A stretch of DNA of 64,000 bases from Paenibacillus helianthi. GTDB taxonomy: Bacteria > Bacillota > Bacilli > Paenibacillales > Paenibacillaceae. The notes beneath the pieces were generated by a model, which was not told where the DNA came from, did not search any database, and worked only from the letters and a program-made list of their open reading frames with translations. Made by a program: the position numbers and the translations under genes. Shown here piece after piece: positions 41,294-49,908 of the stretch; position 1 is the first letter of the stretch, and each line of letters starts with the position of its first letter. The stretch is from NCBI RefSeq assembly GCF_001909055.1, contig NZ_LVWI01000103.1, positions 1 through 64,000 on the forward strand, written 5' to 3'.

Positions 41294-41869
41294 ATGTCAC
41301 CCAGAGCTGGATTGGACACACATACATTAGTACTGGCAGCTGCGGAAATTGCCGATGAGCAAGGAATAGAAGAAGTGACCTTGGCTGCGCTCGCAGCCAA
41401 GCTGGGCGTACGTTCACCGTCGTTGTATAATCACATTAACGGACTCCAGGGTCTGCGTTCATTGCTTGCTGTACACGGCCTTGAATTGCTGTATGCCGCA
41501 ATGTCTGCTGCTTCGGTTGGACTGAAGGGTGATGCAGCTGTACACGCCATGGGACAAGCTTATATTGGCTTTGCGAGGCAGCATCCCGGACTGTATGAGA
41601 CCACGCTGCGGGCGCCAGAGGAAGGAAATCCGGAGCTGAAGAAAGCGAGCGAACAGGTACTATCATTAATTATTGAAGTGCTGTCCGGCTATGAGCTTGG
41701 CGCTGAGGGAGAATTGCATGCGGTCCGGGGCTGGCGGAGCTTGCTGCACGGATTCGCTGCCTTGGAGAACAAGGGAGGATTTGGCATGCCTCTGGATACC
41801 AACGTCAGCTTAAACCGGCTGATTAGCACATTCATTGCTGGTATCCGAAGCATGAGCTTAAGAGAGTAG
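41294..41869 (+). CDS. TetR/AcrR family regulator with WHG domain
   Basis: 191 residues. An N-terminal HTH (about 25-45: VTLAALAAKLGVRSPSLYNH) and a C-terminal WHG-type ligand domain ending with ...VRGWRSLLHGFAALE. It begins two bases after the MBL-fold gene. It most likely binds the two palindromes at 40515-40557 and represses its own operon until a ligand appears. Confidence 0.87.
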   Translation: MSPRAGLDTHTLVLAAAEIADEQGIEEVTLAALAAKLGVRSPSLYNHINGLQGLRSLLAVHGLELLYAAMSAASVGLKGDAAVHAMGQAYIGFARQHPGLYETTLRAPEEGNPELKKASEQVLSLIIEVLSGYELGAEGELHAVRGWRSLLHGFAALENKGGFGMPLDTNVSLNRLISTFIAGIRSMSLRE

Positions 41870-41910
41870 CAGGACAAGGGTAACGAGTTGAATTTAAGGA
41901 GGAAACATTC

Positions 41911-42600
41911 GTGGGCAGAGTGGAAGAGCAAGGAATAGTCACGACTTATGAGGAAATGAAAGAGGTTATTGGCAAGCTGGGTATCCTGCCGCTGGCCTCA
42001 CTCCTCCCGGAGCATCCTTCCGTGACCGGATTGACCCTAGATGAGAATTGGCATTCGGATACGGAGCTGGATCCATGGTCCTGGCGTGCCCGTTTCCCCG
42101 GCGAGGGTGTGGCTGCATATGGAAAGTTCATTCGGAAAAAGGCAGTCCTGGTCTCCAGTGAATGGTTCCCGGCTTACACGGCGGCTGCGGGTAGCCAGCT
42201 TTCCTTGGAGGAACGCTACGATAGCGGACTGTGCAGCAGGGAAGCATTAACCTTGCTACAGATCATTCGCGATAATCAGGGGATTGAGACACGTGAACTC
42301 CGTACGCTGGCGGATATGAAGGCAAAGGAGAAGAAAACTGCATTTGACAATGCCGTTACGGAACTGCAAGGCACATTGGATATTGTCATTTCAGGAGTTA
42401 AGGAGCGACATAATGCGGCTGGAGAGAAAAATGGGTGGAACAGCACTTCATTTGAAACGGTAAGCCACTGGATGGCGGATTATAAGATACCAGCATTTAA
42501 AGGTACGAGGGAAGAAGCAGTGACGTGGCTCCGATCGCGTATGGAACAGGAATGGCATCCCGGTGCTGTTAAATGGCTCGGGAAAGTATTGTCCTGGTAA
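41911..42600 (+). CDS. AlkZ-related protein
   Basis: 229 residues. It resembles the winged-helix AlkZ/YcaQ-like DNA glycosylase relatives annotated as AlkZ-related: YEEMKEVIGKLGILPLASLL, WSWRARFPGEGVAAYGKFIR, and WFPAYTAAAGSQ. Glycosylase activity is not shown by sequence alone. Start GTG 41911 with AAGGAGGAAA upstream. Third gene of the TetR operon. Confidence 0.65.
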   Translation: MGRVEEQGIVTTYEEMKEVIGKLGILPLASLLPEHPSVTGLTLDENWHSDTELDPWSWRARFPGEGVAAYGKFIRKKAVLVSSEWFPAYTAAAGSQLSLEERYDSGLCSREALTLLQIIRDNQGIETRELRTLADMKAKEKKTAFDNAVTELQGTLDIVISGVKERHNAAGEKNGWNSTSFETVSHWMADYKIPAFKGTREEAVTWLRSRMEQEWHPGAVKWLGKVLSW

Positions 42601-42610
42601 ATAGAAATAG

Positions 42611-42651
42611 AAACGGCTGATTCTTTCCCCTAAAGGAAGGTATCAGCCGTA
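42611..42651 (+). terminator. Probable terminator
   Basis: ACGGCTGAT pairs with ATCAGCCGT, with CTTTCC/GGAAGG inside. The T-tract is weak. Confidence 0.5.
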
Positions 42652-42688
42652 AGCGTTTTCTATGGAGCATATATAATTAATCAGCTTC

Positions 42689-42862
42689 TTACAGCATGGG
42701 GGCCAGGTAAGCAATCAGAAAATATAGGAACCCAAAAAACAGCATGACATAAGCCGTGTACTTGATGGCATTGGAAGCAACGATGCTCGGGTCGACTGGA
42801 GCTTTGACTTCGGTGCGGTCAACTTCAGCCGTTTCCATGTCATGGGACAATGATTCTTTCAT
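42689..42862 (-). CDS. 57-residue single-pass membrane protein
   Basis: MKESLSHDMETAEVDRTEVK, a short linker, then a transmembrane helix YTAYVMLFFGFLYFLIAYL at the C-terminus. Acidic, probably cytoplasmic, N-terminus. AAGGAGGTTG precedes the ATG; the longer frame is in the promoter. No family recognised. Upstream repeats suggest specific regulation. Confidence 0.6.
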   Translation of the reverse strand: MKESLSHDMETAEVDRTEVKAPVDPSIVASNAIKYTAYVMLFFGFLYFLIAYLAPML

Positions 42863-42889
42863 CGGGACAACCTCCTTGGAAATAGAATC

Positions 42890-42940
42890 CTTAACTGTAT
42901 TGTGACATAATTGTGAAAAAAATTCAACAATATTGTGAAT
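42890..42940 (-). promoter_or_regulatory. PhoP-like 11-bp repeats
   Basis: On the reverse strand TTCACA, GTTGAA, TTCACA, GTCACA and GTTAAG begin at 11-bp intervals. Bacillus PhoP boxes are repeats of TT(A/C/T)ACA-like hexamers with this period. Two hexamers are degenerate, so the site is a candidate only. Spacing to the start codon is compatible with a promoter. Confidence 0.4.
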
Positions 42941-43000
42941 ATATTTTGAACAAAACTTCAAAATTGGACTATTTATAGGATTAAAACTAGCTGGTTAGGC

Positions 43001-43053
43001 AAAAAAACACCCTGAAGCCCTCTTTTACAAGAGAAACTCCAGGGTGTTTTTTG
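43001..43053. terminator. Bidirectional intrinsic terminator
   Basis: AAAAACACCCTG pairs with CAGGGTGTTTTT, with A- and T-runs on the two sides. Confidence 0.85.
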
Positions 43054-43090
43054 TTGAAAATGGAAATGTCAAGCTATCGAGAAGTTTGGA

Positions 43091-44320
43091 TTAAGCCCAA
43101 TTTCCGTTGCGGAAGATAGGTTCAGCAATACCTTCATCCGTGATTCCATCGATATTCATCTCTGCAGATCCCATCATGAAATCTACATGTGTCAGGCTCT
43201 GGTTCATCCCGTGCTCTGCCAGTTCTTCTTTGCTCATTGTAGTTCCTTGCTCCAGGGTGAAGGCATAAGCTGCACCTATAGCCAGATGACAGGAAGCATT
43301 TTCATCGTAGAGCGTAGTATAATACAGAATACCGCTTTCCGAGATAGGAGAGTGGTAGGGCACCAGGGCAACTTCGCCAAAATAAGCCGAGCCTTCATCC
43401 ATCTCCAACAAAGACGCCAGCGCTGCCTGACCTTCCTCGGCTGTGAAGTCTGTAACTTTCCCGTTTTCAAGTGTGAGGGTGAACCGGTCAATAATCTTGC
43501 CGCTGTAGCTCAGCGGTTTGGTGCTGCTGACCTTGCCGTTCGCCCCTGTCTTAAGCGGAGCTGTAAATACCTCTTCTGTTGGAATGTTAGCGAGAAAAGG
43601 AACTCCGCGACCGTTCACAGCTCCGGCTTGGCACCAGATATGGCCTTCAGGCAGTTCAAGAGTCAGATCCGTGCCCGGGGCGGTGTAGTGCAGCTTGCGG
43701 TATCTCTTCGCATTTAGAATATCACAGCGCTGCTTCAGGCCCCCCAGGTGGAGGCTCCAGGCTTCAACCGGATTCTCCTGGTCTGCTCTGACTGCTTTGA
43801 AGATAGCATCCCACAACAGTTCTACCTGCTGCTCTGGCGGAGCGTCCGGGAATACTTTGGCTGCCCAGACAGGAGAAGGGTAAGCCACCAGGCTCCAGCT
43901 GACATGGTTACCCATCAGCAGTTCACGGTAAGGGACCATGGCTTGACCTGCGGTGCGCTGATTGTCGGCGATTCGAACGGGATCTATCCCGTTCAGCAAA
44001 TCCGGATTTGTTGAAACGATCGACAGGAAAGCCGCTCCGCCGCGTGCCAGATCCTCCAGCTCATCTGCCTGCCATTTTGGCGGTTCGAGGAAGCTTTCGG
44101 AAGGGGCTAGCTCATACCTTGTCCGGGTGACAAGCTCATCCGTATAATTCACTTTGACCAGCTTTGCCCCGGCTTCATAGGCTTGACGCACAACCAGGCG
44201 CACCAGTTCAGCAGAAGCAATGTCAGCGTTGACCACAAGGGTCTGCCCCGGTTGAATGTTAATTCCGATTTTTACTGCCAGCAGTGCGTAATTCTCCAGC
44301 TTTTGCTTGAAACTCAGCAT
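43091..44320 (-). CDS. M29 aminopeptidase (first of tandem pair)
   Basis: 409 residues of the thermophilic aminopeptidase family (AmpS/PepS). Family signatures: IGINIQPGQTLVVNADIASA, PTEEVFTAPLKTGANGKVSS (first metal Glu), PYHSPISESGILYYTTLYDE and LTHVDFMMGSAEM (metal His and Asp). The enzyme removes N-terminal residues from peptides in the cytoplasm. Start at ATG 44318-44320 with AGGGGAG upstream. About 60% of visible motifs are identical to the neighbouring copy; duplication is likely. Confidence 0.9.
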   Translation of the reverse strand: MLSFKQKLENYALLAVKIGINIQPGQTLVVNADIASAELVRLVVRQAYEAGAKLVKVNYTDELVTRTRYELAPSESFLEPPKWQADELEDLARGGAAFLSIVSTNPDLLNGIDPVRIADNQRTAGQAMVPYRELLMGNHVSWSLVAYPSPVWAAKVFPDAPPEQQVELLWDAIFKAVRADQENPVEAWSLHLGGLKQRCDILNAKRYRKLHYTAPGTDLTLELPEGHIWCQAGAVNGRGVPFLANIPTEEVFTAPLKTGANGKVSSTKPLSYSGKIIDRFTLTLENGKVTDFTAEEGQAALASLLEMDEGSAYFGEVALVPYHSPISESGILYYTTLYDENASCHLAIGAAYAFTLEQGTTMSKEELAEHGMNQSLTHVDFMMGSAEMNIDGITDEGIAEPIFRNGNWA

Positions 44321-44357
44321 AATTCCCGCTCCCCTCAATCTCTCTGTTCCGTTTCAG

Positions 44358-45590
44358 TTAGAACGCCCAGTTTCCCTTCAGGAATACAGGCTCCTTGGTG
44401 CCATCAGCAGTAATGCCGTAAATGTCCATCTCAGGAGAACCGATCATAAAATCGACATGGGTAACACTTGTATTCAAGCCTCGTTCAATCAATTCTTCCT
44501 GGTTCATATCCTTACCGCCTTCAAGACAGAAGGCATAAGCCGTGCCGATGGCCAGATGGTTAGAGGCATTCTCATCGAACAAAGTATTGAAATACAGGAT
44601 GTTGGATTCGGATATTGGAGATTTATGAGGGACCAGTGCAACTTCGCCGAGATATTTCGCCCCTTCATCCAGTCCGATAAGATATTCCAGTGCTTCCTGG
44701 CCTTTTTCAGCTTTTACATTAACGATCCGGCCTTGTTCAAAGGTAATAGAGAAGTTATCGATGATGTTCCCGCCGTAGCTAAGCGGTTTCGTGCTTCTTA
44801 CAGTTCCGTTGACGCCGGTTTTGAGTGGGGCTGTGAATACTTCTTCAGTTGGCATATTGGCGACAAAAGAATGACCTTTGGCATTGATGCTGTCTCCTTG
44901 AGCCCACAGATGGCCTTCAGGCAGCTCGATGCTAAGGTCTGTGCCAGGTGCTATGTAATGAAGACTTTTGTATTTTTTGGCGTTCAGGACATTGGCCTTT
45001 TGTTCAAGTGTATCCAAATGCTCCTGCCAGGCCGCTACCGGATCTTCACGGTCCAGGCGCACAGTGTGGAAAATTGCATCCCAAAGCTTGCTGATGCGTT
45101 GTTCTGCCGGAACTTCAGGGAATACTTTATCTGCCCATGGCTGCGACGGGATGGCAACAATGCTCCAGCTGACTTTGTCGGACATTTGCATTTCACGGTA
45201 TTTGGTCAGTGCCGCTCCGCGGGTTTTCTGGAAGTTCGCAATCCGCTCCGGATCAATGCCTTTGAGAGCGTCGGGGTCCTCTGCGATGACATGAAGAAAA
45301 GCTGCTCCATTCTCAGCGAACTCGGTCATTTCTCCGGCGAACCATGTAGGTGCCTTCGTGAACACTTCCGGTGCGGCATGCTCGAATTGCTGGCGGGTGA
45401 TGAACTCGTCACTCCAGTTGACTTTTACCTGGCTTGCGCCGATGGCATATGCCTTGGCCGTAATCATACGAACGAATTCTGCGGCCGAGATTGGCGCACT
45501 CACGACGAGGATTTGTCCGGGCTGAACATTAACTCCAATTTGAACCGCCAAATCCGCATATTTACTGAGCTGAGTTTCCAGTGGGGTCAT
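44358..45590 (-). CDS. M29 aminopeptidase (second of tandem pair)
   Basis: 410 residues, same family and signatures as its neighbour: IGVNVQPGQILVVSAPISAA, PTEEVFTAPLKTGVNGTVRS, PHKSPISESNILYFNTLFDE and VTHVDFMIGSPEMDIYGI. Start at ATG 45588-45590 with GGAGGGAA upstream. The two genes lie 37 bases apart in the same direction and are probably cotranscribed, this one first. Confidence 0.9.
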   Translation of the reverse strand: MTPLETQLSKYADLAVQIGVNVQPGQILVVSAPISAAEFVRMITAKAYAIGASQVKVNWSDEFITRQQFEHAAPEVFTKAPTWFAGEMTEFAENGAAFLHVIAEDPDALKGIDPERIANFQKTRGAALTKYREMQMSDKVSWSIVAIPSQPWADKVFPEVPAEQRISKLWDAIFHTVRLDREDPVAAWQEHLDTLEQKANVLNAKKYKSLHYIAPGTDLSIELPEGHLWAQGDSINAKGHSFVANMPTEEVFTAPLKTGVNGTVRSTKPLSYGGNIIDNFSITFEQGRIVNVKAEKGQEALEYLIGLDEGAKYLGEVALVPHKSPISESNILYFNTLFDENASNHLAIGTAYAFCLEGGKDMNQEELIERGLNTSVTHVDFMIGSPEMDIYGITADGTKEPVFLKGNWAF

Positions 45591-45745
45591 TGCAATTCCC
45601 TCCAATTTCGATTGATTTAGTCTTTAGTATTAAATTATTAACCGCCGGATGAAAAAAGTCAATTGGCTTACATTAGGTAGGGAAATGCTCTCATCTCATG
45701 ATATACTAAGGAGAAGTTAGGACATGATGAAGGGAAGAAACGAAC

Positions 45746-46033
45746 ATGAACGTGGAAATACTAAAAGCAGAAATGAAACGCGAAGAGGATCGAAGCTTCG
45801 TAGGGAGAACGGTCTTTACACTTGAAAATCACAGTTCCCCTTATGAGATCACATTTTTCAGCAAACGCGGCACGGAATGGGATTACAGTCTGAGCTTTGC
45901 CGGTGAGCCGGGAAGTGAGGAGCAGTTCCTGGAAACCGATGCGCTGCTTGAAAATGATGACGATGTCTACAATCTGCTGCTGGATGCTGCACTGGATACC
46001 CAGGAGATTCCGGAAGAGGCTGAGGAAGAGTGA
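45746..46033 (+). CDS. Acidic hypothetical protein
   Basis: 95 residues, strongly acidic C-terminus. Central segments VFTLENHSSPYEITFFSKRG and EWDYSLSFAGEPGSEEQFLE look like beta strands. Not recognised. AAGGGAAG near the start. Convergent with the broken ktrB, separated by a bidirectional terminator. Confidence 0.55.
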   Translation: MNVEILKAEMKREEDRSFVGRTVFTLENHSSPYEITFFSKRGTEWDYSLSFAGEPGSEEQFLETDALLENDDDVYNLLLDAALDTQEIPEEAEEE

Positions 46034-46038
46034 AAAAG

Positions 46039-46087
46039 TAAATGCGACCCTTAATGGCATGAGTGATGTCGTTAAAGGGTCGCATTT
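46039..46087. terminator. Bidirectional intrinsic terminator
   Basis: AAATGCGACCCTTAA pairs with TTAAAGGGTCGCATTT. It overlaps the last codons of the ktrB remnant. Confidence 0.8.
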
Positions 46088-46960
46088 TTGTTGTGAATAA
46101 GAAGCTGGATGAAGCGGTTTCTGCTCGTATCAGCCAATCGTGATATTGCCTTCGGGATAGCGGTAGAGCTCTTTGTGTTCTTAGGCTTGAGGGCGTAAGC
46201 CAGCGTCAACGGGCCTGTCCGGCCGACGAACATCAGAACAATCACCAGTAGCTTGCCTATCGTTGTAAGCTCAGGTGTAAGCCCCATGGTGATGCCAGAG
46301 GTGCCAAATGCGGAGACAGCCTCGAAGAGCACAGTCAAGAAATCAGCGCTTTCGGTGACCGACAACAGCATCGTGGCGGCAACAACGAGCATGAGCGAGA
46401 GTAGGGACAGAGTAATTGCCCGATATACATTTTCTTTGGAGAGGCGGTGGCGGAAAATGACAATACCTTCCTTATCCCGGATCTTGGCATAAACTGTACT
46501 GACGAGGATAGCGAAGGTAGTGATCTTGATCCCCGCCGCCGGTGGAGCCTGGAGCCGCACCGATGAACATGAGAAGGAGCATTAGGAACTGGGTGGATTC
46601 CCGCAGAAGCGGAATCTCGATGGTTGTAACTCCGCCAGAGCGCGGGGTAATCGCCTGAAGGAAAGAGGCCATTATTTTGCCTCCGGGATGCAGCGGCCTT
46701 AGGGTGTTGTTCAACTCCAGCCCAAAAAAGACAATGGCTCCGCCCAGAATTACAACGGCTGAAGCCGAAAGGACGGCAAGGCCCGTTACACAGGTTGCTG
46801 AGGTCGCCATGAACAAAGCATCAATTATAGAAATTCTCTCTCCGGTGGAAGCCGCCGGGAGGCACAGCAGGATCGTTCCGGCTGCGATCAGCAATATGAA
46901 TCCCAGGGATAATATTTTGGGTGGTGTCAGGGTTTGATGTCTAAAAGGTACGATGGCCAA
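46072..46960 (-). pseudogene. ktrB: KtrB/TrkH potassium transporter subunit, deleted and frameshifted
   Basis: A KtrB remnant of ~295 codons (normal ~445). N-terminal part ATSATCVTGLAVLSASAVVI jumps from the first pore region (ATSxTCVTGL) directly to a later helix; about 150-170 residues are missing in frame. Near the third pore loop (GAAPGSTGGG) one extra base in a C-run at 46531-46534 shifts the frame. The next frame continues as GIKITTFAILVSTVYAKIRD and the last pore region AFGTSGITMGLTPEL. Start is TTG 46958-46960 with AGGAG upstream. A KtrA/TrkA gating partner is not nearby. Confidence 0.85.
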
Positions 46961-47111
46961 TTGATGTTCTCCTGACGTCTGAAGATAATTTGACAAGATT
47001 ATACCATATCTTCATATCCATCCTCTAAAGGGGGAGGGAATTGGCATATTTTATCGAAATGGTTAAGAGGTCCAAATATATTAGAAGTTTTATAGAGGAG
47101 GCATACTGGCT

Positions 47112-47465
47112 GTGACAAGTCCGATTCTGAATCAGATTGGCGCTGTTTTTATTCCGGTAAGTGATATTGAACGGTCAAAAAACTGGTATTGCAATTTACT
47201 GGGGCTTCCCCTTGACGGCGAAGTGCTGTTCAATCATTTGTACGTGGTTCCAATGCAAGGACCCGGTATTGTGCTGGACAGCAGAATTTTCACAACCGAA
47301 GCCGTACTGAAGGTTCCTTCCTTCCACCTGAACACTGAGGATATTGATGCGGCCTATGATTTTGTCAAGGAATCCGGAGCAGAGCTGCTGACTGACATCG
47401 AGCATGATCACTGGTTCAATTTCAAGGACCCGGATGGGAACATACTAATGATATGCCGATGTTAA
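47112..47465 (+). CDS. VOC family (glyoxalase-like) protein
   Basis: 117 residues, two beta-alpha-beta-beta-beta units: AVFIPVSDIERSKNWYCNLLG and the second starting SFHLNTEDIDAAYDFVKESG, ending FNFKDPDGNILMICR. Possible metal Glu/His sites are incomplete, so the activity is open. Start GTG 47112 after AGAGGAGG. Confidence 0.8.
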   Translation: MTSPILNQIGAVFIPVSDIERSKNWYCNLLGLPLDGEVLFNHLYVVPMQGPGIVLDSRIFTTEAVLKVPSFHLNTEDIDAAYDFVKESGAELLTDIEHDHWFNFKDPDGNILMICRC

Positions 47466-47575
47466 GAGAAGCCAGAAAATAATTAATGGCATTAAATCAT
47501 ATAAAAGATTAACAACGTTAAATATATAACGGAGCACTTCCGATAACTCTGATCCGTTGGCTGTTCTTCACACGA

Positions 47576-47603
47576 AAAGGCGCTCCAAACCGGAGCGCCT
47601 TTG
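47576..47603. terminator. Bidirectional intrinsic terminator
   Basis: AAAGGCGCTCC pairs with GGAGCGCCTTT around a four-base loop. Confidence 0.85.
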
Positions 47604-47631
47604 CTATATTTAATGTGTTTAATTATTCCGG

Positions 47632-48945
47632 TTATACATATTGATTTTCCGATCCGGGCTGTCCGATTTCAATCTCAACTTTACGAATCCGGTGCCGGTT
47701 CATTTCAAGGACGGTAAGCTTGACCTGTTCATGGGTCACGCTTTTACCAACTGCAGGTTCTTCCAGATGACTGTAGAGCCATCCCCCGATCGTGGTTACC
47801 TCATCGTCATGCAGATCAAGACCTGTCAGTTCCTTAATTTCCAGGACAGAGACATTGCCGTCGAATAAATAATGGAAATCACTCAGCTTCTCGATATTGC
47901 GGCGTTCGTCACCGTCGAATTCATCGCGGATCTCACCAACAATCTCTTCGAGAATATCTTCGATGGTAATCAGACCGGAGGTTCCGCCGTATTCATCAAG
48001 CAGCAGGGCGATATGCACACGCTCTTTTTGCATACGGGTCAGCAAGGTTTTCACTGGAGTAACTTCAGACACGGTTAGAAGCGGTAAAATCAGGCTTTTG
48101 AAATCAAAGTCGGGATTGTTGTCGTATTGTAGATAAAGCTGTTTGGTATTGATCATTCCGATGATGTTGTCTTTACTTCCGTCAGCCACCGGAAAACGGG
48201 TGTATTGCTCCTTACGGATGATTTCTAAGTTCTCTTTCAGGGAATGGTCGGTGAACAGGCAAACCATGTCTGTCCGGGGCACCATGATCTCTTTGGCCAG
48301 CATTTCATCGAAGGTGAAGATCCGGTTTACATAGCCATATTCGGCTTTGTTGATTTTACCGCTCTCATAGCTCTCGGAGAGAATCAGACGAATCTCATCT
48401 TCACTATGCGCATCTCCATGCTCGCTTGCCGGCTTCATCCCGAACATACGGACAAGCAGGTTGGCGGAACCGTTCATCAGCCAAATGAGCGGGTACAAAA
48501 CTTTGTAGAACCAAATAATCAGCGGTGAGGTGATTTGACCGATTTTCTCCGGAATATTGATAGCGGCCGTCTTCGGAGCAAGCTCACCGACTACGACATG
48601 CAGGAATGTGGCAATAATGAATGCCAGTGCAAAAGCAATGGGCTCACTCACACTGTGGCTGATATTGCCAAGATCGAACAATGGAATCAGAAGCTGCTCA
48701 AACGCAGGTTCCGCCAAAGCCCCGATGCCCAGTGCCGTAATCGTGATCCCCAGCTGGCAAGCCGATAAATAGCCGTCCAGGTTAGCTGCAACCCGTTGTA
48801 CCGCCAGGGCATTCTTCTTGCCCTCCAGCACCATCTGGCTAATCTGGCTGCCTCTCAGCCGTACTAATGCAAATTCCGTCGCTACAAAAAATGCGGTTAA
48901 AATGATCAAAATTGCCACAAGCGTCAAACTAAGTCCTATACCCAT
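47632..48945 (-). CDS. CNNM/CorC (HlyC) family transporter, paralogue
   Basis: 437 residues: DUF21 membrane domain (about 1-190; LDGYLSACQLGITITALGIG and VVGELAPKTAAIN), CBS pair (about 210-335; EIMVPRTDMVC and DEYGGTSGLITIEDILEEIV) and CorC_HlyC domain (about 350-430; TIGGWLYSHLE). Paralogue of the gene at 15169-16485. Start ATG 48943-48945 with GAGAGGGATGG upstream. A perfect palindrome lies between it and the divergent DUF1836 gene. Role in metal homeostasis is inferred. Confidence 0.87.
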   Translation of the reverse strand: MGIGLSLTLVAILIILTAFFVATEFALVRLRGSQISQMVLEGKKNALAVQRVAANLDGYLSACQLGITITALGIGALAEPAFEQLLIPLFDLGNISHSVSEPIAFALAFIIATFLHVVVGELAPKTAAINIPEKIGQITSPLIIWFYKVLYPLIWLMNGSANLLVRMFGMKPASEHGDAHSEDEIRLILSESYESGKINKAEYGYVNRIFTFDEMLAKEIMVPRTDMVCLFTDHSLKENLEIIRKEQYTRFPVADGSKDNIIGMINTKQLYLQYDNNPDFDFKSLILPLLTVSEVTPVKTLLTRMQKERVHIALLLDEYGGTSGLITIEDILEEIVGEIRDEFDGDERRNIEKLSDFHYLFDGNVSVLEIKELTGLDLHDDEVTTIGGWLYSHLEEPAVGKSVTHEQVKLTVLEMNRHRIRKVEIEIGQPGSENQYV

Positions 48946-48984
48946 AAAATCTTTACCATCCCTCTCGTCGTTAAAATAGGTTAT

Positions 48985-49013
48985 ACTCATATTATGAGTT
49001 CATATGAACTCAT
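48985..49013. promoter_or_regulatory. Perfect 20-bp palindrome and extra half-site
   Basis: ATGAGTTCATATGAACTCAT at 48994-49013 is perfectly self-complementary. A further ACTCAT-N3-ATGAGT is formed with 48985-48999, so three ATGAGT half-sites lie in one turn-and-a-half of DNA. It sits between divergent genes, 40 to 50 bp from each start, and looks like an operator of a dimeric regulator. Confidence 0.75.
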
Positions 49014-49060
49014 TGTACGAACTTTTCAATAGAAAATCAAATGGCGAAGGGGTGCCATAT

Positions 49061-49828
49061 ATGGAAGCTTTTACACTCACACGGATTGAGATGTCGGAAT
49101 TGCTGCTGTCCCTGCACGGGGCTGTGGAACGGAAGCCATTGCATATTTTGCAGGCTGCCTGGTCAAAATTTCATCATGAAGAGGTGGAAAAGGGGGCTTC
49201 GCTCCCGGCTTTTCTGTCCACGGAGATTCCTCCCATTCTGCAAAAGCTGATCAAAGGCGGAACTGTAAAGGGGCTGTCCCTTGGAGAAATCGCCACACTG
49301 GGCCACCTGATTGAGTATTCTACACTATCTGCCACTTCTATGCAGAACTGGGTGAAACGCGATTTCAAAGAATACCTGGGCTCGCCCAGGGAGGGCAAAA
49401 AATATTCCGTTAATCAGGCGGCGCTTCTATTAATGATCGATGACCTGAAAGCAGCGCTTGATTTCGAGAGTATCCGCCAGCTGTTCCGAATGCTCTTTCT
49501 CGCCCCGGATCGGGACGATGATGATCTGGTTGAACCCGCACAGCTATATCATGCCTATGCGGAGTTGTTTGAGGAAATTAAGAGCAGTCCTGTGATGCCT
49601 ATCCAGGGGATCGCCGACCGCAACGCGCAGCAGGAGTTCTCCTCTAAGGCGGACAGGGTGCTTAAGGTATCGCTCGATCATATGATGCAGCGTTTGAACC
49701 ATTTAACAAGGTCCCAGCGGCATGCCGTACGGAATATGCTAATGATTGCCGCCATCTCCGTACAGACCTGCTATTTCCAGGCATTGGCCCGGCAATACTG
49801 CAACGCAGCGCTATTCCTTGATTTTTGA
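49061..49828 (+). CDS. DUF1836 family protein
   Basis: 255 residues. The DUF1836 region (about 60-180) has LSLGEIATLGHLIEYSTLSA, TSMQNWVKRDFKEYLGSP and QAALLLMIDDLKAALDFE. The first of these resembles a MerR-like helix-turn-helix, so it may be a DNA-binding regulator and could act at the palindrome just upstream. Start ATG 49061 after GAAGGGG; the frame open from 49004 lacks a ribosome binding site. Confidence 0.75.
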   Translation: MEAFTLTRIEMSELLLSLHGAVERKPLHILQAAWSKFHHEEVEKGASLPAFLSTEIPPILQKLIKGGTVKGLSLGEIATLGHLIEYSTLSATSMQNWVKRDFKEYLGSPREGKKYSVNQAALLLMIDDLKAALDFESIRQLFRMLFLAPDRDDDDLVEPAQLYHAYAELFEEIKSSPVMPIQGIADRNAQQEFSSKADRVLKVSLDHMMQRLNHLTRSQRHAVRNMLMIAAISVQTCYFQALARQYCNAALFLDF

Positions 49829-49908
49829 ACCCGCCAATCTTAGAATGTGTAAGTGAAACAAGCAATAAATACCAGGTTGATTAGTCGGAGTTAGGGAAGA
49901 GGTGCACA

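Noticed and set aside
44307..45620. 437-codon open frame on the + strand opposite the M29 aminopeptidase
   Set aside because: It mirrors a clear real gene on the other strand, has no ribosome binding site, and its residues show no family pattern. It is open only because of codon bias in the antisense gene.
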